Shown here piece after piece: positions 1 to 6,412 of a stretch of DNA of 20,061 nt. The position numbers and the translations under genes were made by a program. How positions within the stretch are numbered: the first letter of the stretch is position 1; each line of letters begins with the position of its first letter. The notes below the pieces were generated by a model. That model did no database searches. It was not told the origin of the DNA and saw only the letters and a list, made by a program, of their open reading frames with translations. The stretch is from a virus. The DNA lies in the IMG/VR virus record IMGVR_UViG_3300002835_008705, positions 1 to 20,061 of that record; one strand, given 5' to 3'.

Positions 1-1
1 A

Positions 2-64
2 TCGCAAACCAAGACACACTTTCTTTCGCGCGAAGGCCGACGGTTTGCGGGGCGGCGATTGTAA
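2..64 (+). CDS. Possible 3' end of an upstream gene (partial)
   Basis: A frame is open from base 2 to a TAA at 62-64 and gives about 20 residues ending in a basic tail (SREGRRFAGRRL). In this kind of gene order the large terminase subunit normally precedes the gpW and portal genes, so this could be its C-terminus. No family motif is visible in so short a piece. Frames 1 and 3 are also open for some distance, so the choice of frame is weak. Confidence 0.25.
   Translation, partial: SQTKTHFLSREGRRFAGRRL
3..49. repeat. Nested inverted repeat before the first promoter
   Basis: CGCAAACC (3-10) pairs with GGTTTGCG (42-49). Inside it, the perfect palindrome TTCGCGCGAA (25-34) can form a second hairpin. 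No U-tract follows directly, so this is not a standard intrinsic terminator. It lies just upstream of the promoter at 59-102 and could act as a terminator for the previous gene or as a protein-binding site. Confidence 0.35.
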
Positions 65-108
65 CCTTGCGGGGGCGGGTTTTTTTGCCGGTGTGGTAGC
101 GTGGTCCC
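59..108 (+). promoter_or_regulatory. Candidate phage promoter P1, leaderless
   Basis: TTGTAAC (59-65), 7 bases, GGGCGGG (73-79), 17 bases beginning with a T-run, then an extended -10 TGGTAGCGT (94-102). The same elements with exactly the same spacings occur before the capsid gene at 6413-6456. The ATG at 109 is 7 bases from the end of the -10, where the transcription start would fall, and no Shine-Dalgarno sequence is present. The predicted mRNA is therefore leaderless. The TGnTAnnnT -10 is a known extended -10 pattern. The G-rich -35 is not a sigma-70 consensus. Confidence 0.6.
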
Positions 109-723
109 ATGACCACCATTCTGCGTTGCGCTTGCGTTTTCGTCGTTTTTGCCTTGGGCGGATGCTCCGTTCCTCGGCAATACCGCGCCATGCCCGCACC
201 GGCTGCCGAGGTGCCAGCGGTTAATCCGCCCTATGCGATTCGCCAAACGAACTGGCTGAGTCCGCAGCGCGAGGGCTCATGCGTCCATGCGTCGCTCTCG
301 TCGTGTCTGCACTGGCAAAACCAGTTTGACCTGGCCAAGCAATGGCGATCGCAGTACAGCGGCGGGGAGTATGGCGACCGGCTGCGGCAGCGACTCGATG
401 CGGCTGGTATTAAGTACGCCTACACCGAGAAGGCCAATCTGCAATTGCTCGACGACGCGCACAGCTCGCGACGCGGTGCCTTGCTTTGGTGGAAGCCTAA
501 CCACTGCTGCACGTTCTGCGGGTGGGCTAAAGATCAATCTGGAACAGTGTACGCCGCTATCCTCGACAACAACCGCACGAATCAATACGAGTTTGTCGAG
601 CGGTCGGAATTTCATCGGCGATGGGCTGGGTTTGGCGGTTTCGCGCTGACTCCTTTGTTCGACCCGCCGTCGCCACCCATTTGGAAATCGTTTGCACCTG
701 TTGAGGAATCGTGGCCATGGTAG
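109..723 (+). CDS. Lipoprotein with papain/C39-like cysteine peptidase fold
   Basis: The 204-residue protein starts with a hydrophobic signal and a lipobox LGGC, with the lipidated Cys at residue 19, so it should be a lipoprotein outside the cytoplasmic membrane. After a Pro/Ala linker come a Cys at the start of a helix (GSCVHASLSSC, Cys58), a His in NHCCTFCGW (His132) and ILDNN (Asp153/Asn154). This Cys-His-Asp/Asn order and spacing resembles papain-like and C39-type peptidases. No database match could be made, so the fold is an inference. It is the first gene after promoter P1, and its stop overlaps the next gene's ATG (717-723). A phage structural operon does not need such an enzyme, so it may be a cargo gene acting on the host envelope, or a virion protein. 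The many extra cysteines in the His region are unusual. Confidence 0.6.
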   Translation: MTTILRCACVFVVFALGGCSVPRQYRAMPAPAAEVPAVNPPYAIRQTNWLSPQREGSCVHASLSSCLHWQNQFDLAKQWRSQYSGGEYGDRLRQRLDAAGIKYAYTEKANLQLLDDAHSSRRGALLWWKPNHCCTFCGWAKDQSGTVYAAILDNNRTNQYEFVERSEFHRRWAGFGGFALTPLFDPPSPPIWKSFAPVEESWPW

Positions 724-1625
724 GCAACAATTGTGACTCGCAAGAACACAAAGTCAAAGTCGTTTTGTCTTTCGGCCTGGTGGTTGTTGCTTTTCTTTGT
801 GCTGTGTTCGTGGTCGTTGGTCAGCGAATGGCTCCGCGCGTGGAGAGAGCCCTCGGGATTGAAGGTGTCAAATCCGCCGACATCCCAGCCGGAGGAATCA
901 ACTACGACGCATTGAAAAATGCGCCGCTGAATCAAATGCCGGTTAATGAACAAGCGGCGAGAGAAATCAAAAAACAACAGATTGAGATCGGCAAATCACC
1001 ACCGCAGCCAACACCCAAAACGCCATCAGGTCTCGAGCCAACACCAACCGCAAAACGGTACAGCATCACGCTGTTTGCCGGTGTCGATCCGAAATCGACG
1101 CAGGTTCTCGACTGGTTCAATCGCGAGTCGGTACTGCAGGAAATAAAAGCGAATTGCAACTTCCACGTCTACACCAAGGACAACGCACTATACCGCGAAC
1201 GGTATAGTTCCATCGTTTCTCCTGACGATTTCCCGGCGATTGTGTTTTGCGATCCTGAGGGCGGGCATGTGTACGTCGCGGGCAAGTCGCAAATGCCGAC
1301 GTCGGCCCGGGCGTTGTTCGACGCAATGCGATCCGCCTATAAGACCCAGCAACAGGTCCGCGAGCAATCGCAAGACTCATCGATCGTGCTGCAATCTGGG
1401 CCGGACAATTGCCCCGATGGATCATGCAGGCCAAACGATCGCGTCCCGTTTATCAATCCCGATCGCAAGCCACTGTTTCCGGCACTGCGACCCGATGAAC
1501 CGCCATCGATCGAATCGATCTTGTATTGGCTCTGGAATCCTGGCGAGGCGGTTCTCGCGTTGCTGTGTGCGGCCGTGCTGTGTGCGATCGCTCTCGTTGT
1601 CACGATCAAGGTGTGGAAATCATGA
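717..1625 (+). CDS. Membrane protein with thioredoxin-like domain, no CXXC
   Basis: ATG 717 overlaps the previous stop (ATGGTAG) and is preferred to the in-frame GTG at 711. This gives 302 residues. An N-terminal membrane segment lies at about 13-35, followed by a Pro-rich linker at about 90-112. A thioredoxin-like domain spans about 113-208: beta strand YSITLFAG, helix, then PDDFPAIVF, which looks like the cis-Pro motif before a strand and GG hairpin. The usual CXXC is missing, since LFAGVDPKS sits in its place. A second membrane segment is at about 277-298, and CPDGSC lies between the domain and that anchor. This would be a non-redox thioredoxin fold held at both ends. The neighbours are a lipoprotein and two small membrane proteins, suggesting a joint envelope function. 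The role is unknown. Confidence 0.65.
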   Translation: MVGNNCDSQEHKVKVVLSFGLVVVAFLCAVFVVVGQRMAPRVERALGIEGVKSADIPAGGINYDALKNAPLNQMPVNEQAAREIKKQQIEIGKSPPQPTPKTPSGLEPTPTAKRYSITLFAGVDPKSTQVLDWFNRESVLQEIKANCNFHVYTKDNALYRERYSSIVSPDDFPAIVFCDPEGGHVYVAGKSQMPTSARALFDAMRSAYKTQQQVREQSQDSSIVLQSGPDNCPDGSCRPNDRVPFINPDRKPLFPALRPDEPPSIESILYWLWNPGEAVLALLCAAVLCAIALVVTIKVWKS

Positions 1626-1864
1626 TGTGGGCCGTTTTGCTAATGCTCCTGTGTGTCGTTTTTTTGGTGGTGATTTGGTGGAAGCCAAACAAGTCGAACG
1701 GTCCTGCCGTGATTCAATCGGCGATGGATCGGATTGTCTCGCGACCTAGCACGCCGCTTGAGCAAGAGATCGAGATCATCGCGTCCGCACTTCGGGAACG
1801 CGACGCTGCCAAGCGAAAAGCCGAAGCTCTTGCACGCCTCAAGGATCTTCTCGCAGAGGAATAA
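1622..1864 (+). CDS. Small membrane-anchored protein
   Basis: ATG 1622 overlaps the previous TGA (ATGA, 1622-1625), which favours this start over an earlier in-frame one at 1526. The protein has 80 residues. It opens with a single hydrophobic segment (residues 1-20, LLMLLCVVFLVVIWW), followed by a cytoplasmic-looking, highly charged helix (EQEIEIIASALRERD) that could form a coiled coil. Size and layout resemble small phage membrane proteins such as spanin or accessory components. No signature allows a choice, so it remains hypothetical. Tight coupling suggests it is made together with the thioredoxin-like protein. Confidence 0.6.
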   Translation: MMWAVLLMLLCVVFLVVIWWKPNKSNGPAVIQSAMDRIVSRPSTPLEQEIEIIASALRERDAAKRKAEALARLKDLLAEE

Positions 1865-1868
1865 ACCA

Positions 1869-2069
1869 ATGGCCGAAATCACCGACCAGCAAATTGCCGA
1901 CGCCGCCGCTCAACCGCAGTCCATGTCGGTCGATGGGGTCAACGTCGCTCAGCGATCGCTCAAGGAATTGATGGACGCGCAAGACAATCTCTCGCAGAAA
2001 AACGCCGAGAAGCCACGGCGTGGGCTGCTGTTTTCGAAGCTGATCCCCGGATCTGCCCGAGGCCAGTGA
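1869..2069 (+). CDS. gpW-like head-tail joining protein
   Basis: 66 residues starting at ATG 1869, 4 bases after the preceding stop. The pattern ITDQQIADAAAQPQSMSVDG, then VAQRSLKELMDAQDNL, fits small phage proteins found directly before lambda-type portals (gpW-like: two helices around a short hairpin, about 60-70 residues). Members complete the head and join it to the tail at the portal vertex. The C-terminus is basic (RRGLLFSKLIPGSARGQ). The earlier in-frame start at 1734 lies inside the preceding gene and is not needed. The call rests on size, pattern and position beside the portal gene. An alternative is an uncharacterised packaging accessory protein. Confidence 0.6.
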   Translation: MAEITDQQIADAAAQPQSMSVDGVNVAQRSLKELMDAQDNLSQKNAEKPRRGLLFSKLIPGSARGQ

Positions 2070-2257
2070 TGACCTGGTGGGCCACGCTCGTCGCTGCCGT
2101 ATTGCAATGGCTTAGCAAATCGACCGGCCGGCAAATTGCCATTGGTGCGGCGTTGTTTCTGATCCTGCTGGGGATCCTGCTTGGGTCCACAGCCACGGTC
2201 GTCTTTGGTGGTGCTCTGTTGTTTTTCTTGTTGAGTCGCCCAAATGCCAATTCTTGA
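2069..2257 (+). CDS. Small membrane protein
   Basis: ATG 2069 overlaps the preceding TGA (TGATG), and an in-frame GTG at 2066 is the alternative. The 62 residues form an amphipathic start (MTWWATLVAAVLQWLSK) and a strongly hydrophobic hairpin at about 23-56 with Gly residues, so one or two membrane segments. The gene runs 14 bases into the portal gene, showing translational coupling. Phages often carry holins of this size, but a holin between gpW and portal would be out of place. No endolysin is seen nearby. Function unknown. Confidence 0.55.
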   Translation: MTWWATLVAAVLQWLSKSTGRQIAIGAALFLILLGILLGSTATVVFGGALLFFLLSRPNANS

Positions 2258-4568
2258 CCAGTACGGCCAAACGATCGACACCCAATCGATCGCGATTGCG
2301 CAGCGCATCGCTAAGCAACGCGCCCGCCGCGATTCGCTCAGCGCCTCATACGACGCCGCGGCCGAGACTAGGGAGTCGGCCAAGCACTGGCGGTGGGCTG
2401 ATCATCACTCTGCCGCTGCCGCCAATTCGTCCAGCGTCCGAAAAACCCTCCGCCAGAGATCACGCTACGAGATCCTCGAATCGAATTCGTTCGCCAAGGG
2501 TATCGCGCTTACGTTGTCCAACGACACTATCAGCACCGGTCCATCGTTGCAAGTGATGCTCCCGGATCCCGCAGCGTCGCGAGCCATCGAGCAGCGGTGG
2601 CGCAAGTGGTCCAAAGACGTCAAGCTCGCTGACAAACTGCGGACCGCACGCCTGGCCAAACTGGTCGATGGCGAGACGGTCATCCTCAAGGGCAACAATC
2701 GCCGATCCCGCAACCCCGTGCAGCTCGACGTTCGCGTCATCGAAGCGGATATGCTCGCGACGCCCAACTACATGGACGGGTTCCCCAACCAAGTCGATGG
2801 GATCATCTTCGATGAATGGGGCCAGCCGATCGAGTACCACGTCCTGAAAGGTCACCCCGGCGACGTGTGGCCGTGGAAGGCCTGGGATTACGAGACTATT
2901 GACCCGGACGATCTGATCCACCTGTTCCGCAGCGAGCGACCCGGCCAACAGCGAGGCATCCCCGAGATGACTCCAGCGTTGCCGCTGTTCGCTCAACTTC
3001 GCCGCTACACCCTCGCCGTCATCGCGGCCGCGGAGAACGCCGCCGATTTCTCTGCGGTCCTGAAAACACAATCCAGCGCGTTCGATTCGGCAACCGATGG
3101 GATCGACGACATCGATCCATTCGATGGTGTCCAGATCGATCGCGGCATGATGGTCAGCTTGCCACGCGGTTGGGATCTGACGCAATTCAAACCGGAACAA
3201 CCGACCACGACCTACGAAGGATTCCGCAACGCGATCCTCAACGAGATCGCTCGCTGCGTCCACATGCCATCCAACAAGGCCCTCGCGGATTCGTCCAAAT
3301 ACAACTACAGCTCGGGCCGACTAGATCACCAAACGTATTACGAAGCGATCTCGGTCGAAAGATCGCAATGGGAAATCGAATGCCTCGACCGCATTTTCGA
3401 ATGGTGGCTCGATGAAGCGCTGATGCTCACCGGGTATCTGCCGGCCCTCGAGCCGATGGACGAGATCCCGCACGTGTGGCGTTGGCCACCGAACCGCGAC
3501 GTGAACCCCAGCGAGGTCGCCGACGCCAACATCCGCTTGATCGATGCCGGACTCAAGACGCGTCAACAATATCTCATCGAGCAAAACATCGACCCAGAGT
3601 CGCACGCCCAGCAACTCGACGAGGAGGGGTGGGTCAATCCCAACGCACCTGAGCCGACCGAGGCAACGATCGCCACCGATGCCGATCCGTTGGCACCGGT
3701 CGACGACGTTGCGAAATCCGCGCTCAATGGTGCCCAGGTCGCCAGCCTGGTGCAGATCGTCAACGCGATCGCCATGGGCACGATGCCACCCGACACGGCC
3801 AAGGCGGTCATCGCGTCCGCGTTCCCGACCATGGACTCGGCTATAATCGATTCAATTGTTGATCCGATCAAGCCCGGCAGCGTGACACCTGAAGGCACCC
3901 CCGCACCTGCCGCAGCCGAGGCACCAATCGGGCCAGATGGCGATCCGGTGCCAAGTGCCAAACCACCGCCTGGCGAGTTTGCCAACCTGTCGCGCCGGCA
4001 GCTCAAGCGCCAGATGGCCGCGATCGATGACGGGCTCAACAAAGTCAAGTCCGGTGAGTGGACCGTCCAACGCGCTCGCGTGTTCTATGGGTCGATCGGA
4101 CTGACTCAGCAGACGATCGATAATTTGCTCGACGAGTTTGGCGAAAACGAGCCACCATGCGAAGATTGTGGGGATGCCGGCGCCGCCCAAGCCATGGCAT
4201 CGGATCGCACGCTCGAGGCCAATTGCGGCACCGGCAAAGACGGATTTGAGGCAGGCAACGATTGTGGCAAAGGTGGTGGCGGCGGTGGTGAATCGTCTTC
4301 GGACAAATCCAGTGGATCAAGTGGATCTGATTCTGGATCCAGCACAGGAGGAAAGCACAGCGTGAAACTACCACCCAAAAAATCGAAACTCAAAATCGAC
4401 ACCGCGTCGCAGGCTCTCGACCAAATGGGGTATAAGCTCGATTTCAAATCCTCAAAGACCGATTTGAAAACAAAGAAGACGAGCTACAGCGTGACCGACC
4501 GCAACGGCAACACGTCGCGAATGGACACCGACCAGATCAAGGAATTGGTCTACCAGGGCGCCAGCTAG
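2244..4568 (+). CDS. Portal protein, lambda gpB family, with C-terminal extension
   Basis: The 774-residue protein forms the dodecameric channel through which DNA enters the head. Residues 1 to about 450 follow the lambda-type portal: an N-terminal RSRYEILESNSFAKG segment, VDGETVI, VRVIEADML, DGIIFDEWGQPIEYHV, a DDLIHLFRSERPGQQRGIP segment near the clip and stem, and NEIARCVHMPSNKAL, then YNYSSGRLDH. Lambda gpB has 533 residues, so about 240 are extra here. They comprise an Ala/Pro-rich region, an ELSRRQLKRQ-type helical stretch, GTGKDGFEAGNDCGKGGG followed by a Gly/Ser linker (about 658-705), and a small terminal domain (about 712-774). The GNxC-G motif with a Gly linker is also seen in phage minor head (MuF-type) proteins. 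No separate MuF gene occurs here, so the extension may replace part of it. The gene overlaps its upstream neighbour by 14 bases. Confidence 0.88.
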   Translation: MPILDQYGQTIDTQSIAIAQRIAKQRARRDSLSASYDAAAETRESAKHWRWADHHSAAAANSSSVRKTLRQRSRYEILESNSFAKGIALTLSNDTISTGPSLQVMLPDPAASRAIEQRWRKWSKDVKLADKLRTARLAKLVDGETVILKGNNRRSRNPVQLDVRVIEADMLATPNYMDGFPNQVDGIIFDEWGQPIEYHVLKGHPGDVWPWKAWDYETIDPDDLIHLFRSERPGQQRGIPEMTPALPLFAQLRRYTLAVIAAAENAADFSAVLKTQSSAFDSATDGIDDIDPFDGVQIDRGMMVSLPRGWDLTQFKPEQPTTTYEGFRNAILNEIARCVHMPSNKALADSSKYNYSSGRLDHQTYYEAISVERSQWEIECLDRIFEWWLDEALMLTGYLPALEPMDEIPHVWRWPPNRDVNPSEVADANIRLIDAGLKTRQQYLIEQNIDPESHAQQLDEEGWVNPNAPEPTEATIATDADPLAPVDDVAKSALNGAQVASLVQIVNAIAMGTMPPDTAKAVIASAFPTMDSAIIDSIVDPIKPGSVTPEGTPAPAAAEAPIGPDGDPVPSAKPPPGEFANLSRRQLKRQMAAIDDGLNKVKSGEWTVQRARVFYGSIGLTQQTIDNLLDEFGENEPPCEDCGDAGAAQAMASDRTLEANCGTGKDGFEAGNDCGKGGGGGGESSSDKSSGSSGSDSGSSTGGKHSVKLPPKKSKLKIDTASQALDQMGYKLDFKSSKTDLKTKKTSYSVTDRNGNTSRMDTDQIKELVYQGAS

Positions 4569-4571
4569 CCG

Positions 4572-5636
4572 ATGTCATCTCTGACGCGTGAGACCAAGTC
4601 ACGCACCGGGTGGCGGCTGCGAGCGTACACGGCCACCGGTCGGAAATCGATTTGGTTGGGTGACATCGCCGAGGCCGACGCAGTCGCTGTCCAGCGTCAC
4701 GTTGACGAGATACTCGCCGCACAAACCGCCGATCTCCCGCTGCCGCGTCAGACCGTGCGTTGGCTCGACCAAATCACGCCCGCTCTACGGCGCAAACTCT
4801 CCGCGATCCTCGGCGCGACCCACACCGTTGGGACCGCCATCGATGCCTACGTGCATGAGACGCGTGAGCGGTTGGCACTCGCCACATGGAACGATCGGCA
4901 ACGGTCGCTCGAACTGCTTCGTGAGACACTCGACCAGCGACCCATCGATCGCGTGGCCGTCGAGGATGTCACCGAGTGCCATCAATCGCTGACCGTAGGC
5001 GAATCCACGCGAGGCAAGATCGCCGCAGGATGGCGCGCGTTTTTCCATTGGTGCATCGATCGCAAGCTCATTGCCGACAATCCCGCTCGGGAGCTATCGA
5101 CCAAAATCAACGTCCGTGAGAAGCATTTTGTCCCGGTCGGTGTTGCGGCCAAGCTGATGGAGCTCGCCACGCCCTCGATGGCGGTCGCGATCGCCATGAG
5201 CCGATGGGGTGGAATCCGCGTCCCGTCCGAGCTGCGATCGCTCACCTGGGACGCGATCGACTGGGATCGAAAACGGATCGCTATCTGCGACCACAAACGG
5301 AACACCACGCGCACCATTCCGCTATTCCCCGAGATCGCCGCGGCCCTCGCGAGTCATCCTCGCGATGTGCCGCTATGCGGTGATCTGCTTGAGGGCAGCG
5401 ATTCCGGTATGGCCTGTCGGTTGCTCAATCTGATCGCGATCGCCGGCGTGACGCCATGGCCTGCGCCGTGGCACTCCATGCGAGCCACCCGCGAGACGGA
5501 ATTGATTGAGCGGTATGGACTCGCCACCGCGTCGCAGTGGATCGGCAATAGTGCCGCCGTCGCAATGCGATCGTATGCCATGGTCACCGACGAGCACTGG
5601 CGGACTGCCACTGCCGATACCCCGCCGAATCCGTGA
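4572..5636 (+). CDS. Tyrosine recombinase (phage-type integrase)
   Basis: The 354-residue protein would cut and rejoin DNA at attachment sites to integrate or excise the element. It has an N-terminal arm-binding-like part, a core-binding helical domain (about 85-190) and a catalytic domain (about 195-345). Catalytic residues visible are Arg216 in GGIRVPSELRSL, Lys242 in CDHKRNTTRTIPL, His301 and Arg304 in HSMRATRE, and the nucleophile Tyr335 in AAVAMRSYAMVTD. The usual GHS box reads GNS (326), as is common in planctomycete integrases. The set is complete, so the enzyme is probably active. The gene starts 3 bases after the portal stop, so it is co-transcribed with head genes. That is unusual, because integrases normally sit in their own module. 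Its last 53 bases overlap the convergent gene at 5584-5799. Confidence 0.88.
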   Translation: MSSLTRETKSRTGWRLRAYTATGRKSIWLGDIAEADAVAVQRHVDEILAAQTADLPLPRQTVRWLDQITPALRRKLSAILGATHTVGTAIDAYVHETRERLALATWNDRQRSLELLRETLDQRPIDRVAVEDVTECHQSLTVGESTRGKIAAGWRAFFHWCIDRKLIADNPARELSTKINVREKHFVPVGVAAKLMELATPSMAVAIAMSRWGGIRVPSELRSLTWDAIDWDRKRIAICDHKRNTTRTIPLFPEIAAALASHPRDVPLCGDLLEGSDSGMACRLLNLIAIAGVTPWPAPWHSMRATRETELIERYGLATASQWIGNSAAVAMRSYAMVTDEHWRTATADTPPNP

Positions 5637-5799
5637 TTGCCGCCTCGACCGCAGCCACCTTGCTCGGCACGGTGTCGAGGTACTCTACGATTGGCGGTGC
5701 GAGCTTGAACGTGACAGGTCGCTTTGCGTTGGCCATCTTCTTACGGCCAGCGCCCTCGCGAGCGCCGCCGTGTGTGGGTGTTTTTTTCTTGCGCGGCAT
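5584..5799 (-). CDS. Small basic DNA-binding protein, ribbon-helix-helix-like
   Basis: 71 residues. The N-terminus is very basic with GGAREGAGRKK, a motif found at the start of many small phage and mobile-element DNA-binding proteins. It is followed by a strand (RPVTFKL), a helix (PPIVEYLDTV) and a second helix (SKVAAVEAAITDSAGY), the order of a ribbon-helix-helix domain. It starts 4 bases after the stop of the gene at 5804-5992 and is the last gene of a three-gene minus-strand operon. Its 3' end overlaps the integrase gene in the convergent direction. It is a good candidate for a regulator of the integrase or of the divergent promoters near 6300-6460. The binding role is inferred. Confidence 0.7.
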   Translation of the reverse strand: MPRKKKTPTHGGAREGAGRKKMANAKRPVTFKLAPPIVEYLDTVPSKVAAVEAAITDSAGYRQWQSASARR

Positions 5800-5803
5800 T
5801 AAA

Positions 5804-5992
5804 TCACCATCCGCCTTCGTTCCACTCGGCGTAGGTCATATTGGCCGGTTCGTCCGTTTCTACTACGTCAAACTTTGCGTCTGCAAAAATTTTCTTTGCG
5901 GTTTGCATTGCTTCGGTTGCCTCTTTTTTGGTGGCAAAAACCACGCCATCGAGACCTGTGTTTTCTGCTGCTGTGATTACTTCGTAGCCCAT
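5804..5992 (-). CDS. Small hypothetical protein
   Basis: 62 residues starting at the ATG at 5992, with GGGGAG as ribosome binding site about 9 bases upstream, better than most genes here. The sequence alternates strand and helix (YEVITAAENTGLDGVVFATKKEATEAMQTAKKIF) and ends acidic (ETDEPANMTYAEWNEGGW). The pattern 'strand - FATKKEA - long helix' is common in small phage proteins of unknown role. There are no membrane segments and no cysteines. It is the middle gene of the minus-strand operon downstream of the TATAAT promoter at 6298-6325, next to the DNA-binding gene. Function not recognised. Confidence 0.6.
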   Translation of the reverse strand: MGYEVITAAENTGLDGVVFATKKEATEAMQTAKKIFADAKFDVVETDEPANMTYAEWNEGGW

Positions 5993-6026
5993 TTATCTAT
6001 CTCCCCGTTTTCAAAAACTGCCGGAG

Positions 6027-6051
6027 CCCACCCGGCGGAAGGGCGGGTGGG
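6027..6051. other. GC-rich hairpin between two minus-strand genes
   Basis: CCCACCCG (6027-6034) and CGGGTGGG (6044-6051) form an 8-base-pair stem with a 9-base loop. It lies just after the stop of the gene ending at 6053. In the minus direction a run of five T follows only about 9 bases later, too far for a good intrinsic terminator. It may stabilise the upstream mRNA end or reduce read-through. Confidence 0.4.
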
Positions 6052-6052
6052 A

Positions 6053-6244
6053 CTAGCTGATTTTTCCATCTGCTCGCAATGTTCGCAGAGCCAGCTTTTT
6101 TGCGGCATGCTCTCGATCGTTTCGGCTGACCCCGAGCGAGTCGGCGAGAGCAGTCCATTGCGTCAGGCTCAAGTTCGCAACCTTTCGCAGTTGCGATTGA
6201 AACTCTGCGTTGATCAGGTTTAGCGTTTCGATGCTGCTCATCAT
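6053..6244 (-). CDS. Small helical protein, first gene of minus-strand operon
   Basis: 63 residues, or 62 from the second of two adjacent ATGs (6244, 6241). AAAGGGTGAG lies upstream and its AAGG spaces better to the second ATG. The protein is mostly helical: SSIETLNLINAEFQSQLRKV, then LSLTQWTALADSLGVSRN and a basic helix (REHAAKKLALRTLR). The piece 'LTQWTALADSLGVSRN' looks like a helix-turn-helix core, but the protein is too short and plain to be certain. It is first behind the TATAAT promoter, which carries an inverted repeat over its -35 element. An autorepressor in this position would be typical. A repressor or excisionase-like role is speculation. Confidence 0.55.
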   Translation of the reverse strand: MMSSIETLNLINAEFQSQLRKVANLSLTQWTALADSLGVSRNDREHAAKKLALRTLRADGKIS

Positions 6245-6297
6245 CTCACCCTTTGCGTTCGTTTCCCGCGTCGCACTGTGCGTCGCTTGTACACGTG

Positions 6298-6325
6298 ATT
6301 ATATCGGCTGCTTGATTCCCGGCAA
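6298..6325 (-). promoter_or_regulatory. Sigma-70-type promoter for the minus-strand operon
   Basis: Read on the minus strand, TTGCCG (6320-6325) is followed by 16 bases and a perfect TATAAT (6298-6303). The start point would be near 6291, leaving a leader of about 45-50 bases before the gene at 6244. This is the only consensus -10 recognised in the window. It differs clearly from the TAGnGT type before the structural operons. Confidence 0.65.
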
Positions 6326-6338
6326 TACCTAAATCAAG
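6311..6338. promoter_or_regulatory. Operator-like inverted repeat over the -35 box
   Basis: CTTGATT (6311-6317) and AATCAAG (6332-6338) are perfect inverted 7-base arms, 14 bases apart. The centre-to-centre distance is about two helical turns (21 bases), as expected for a dimeric repressor. The repeat encloses the -35 element of the minus-strand promoter (6320-6325), so binding would block that promoter. No protein can be assigned to it. The small proteins of the same operon are candidates. Confidence 0.5.
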
Positions 6339-6362
6339 AAAAATAGGGGAAGATTTTTTGGG

Positions 6363-6392
6363 GACCATTTTCCTGACGTCAGGAAAATGGTC
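6363..6392. repeat. Perfect 30-base palindrome
   Basis: The half GACCATTTTCCTGAC is followed at once by its exact reverse complement, centred on TGACGTCA at 6377/6378, with no loop. It sits 21 bases upstream of the TTGTAAC box of promoter P2 and 38 bases from the minus-strand -35. There is no U-tract downstream on either strand, so a terminator is unlikely. An operator for a dimeric protein or a recombination site fits better. No second copy was noticed in the window. Confidence 0.75.
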
Positions 6393-6412
6393 GGGTTGGC
6401 GGGGAACATCAT

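Noticed and set aside
2460-3263. 267-codon open frame on the minus strand opposite the portal gene
   Set aside because: It lies wholly inside the portal gene and has no recognisable domain. Long antisense frames are expected in GC-rich sequence with this codon phase.
5633-6223. Plus-strand 196-codon frame over the three minus-strand genes
   Set aside because: The product is Cys/Phe-rich without domain features. The minus-strand genes have ribosome binding sites, a promoter and recognisable patterns.
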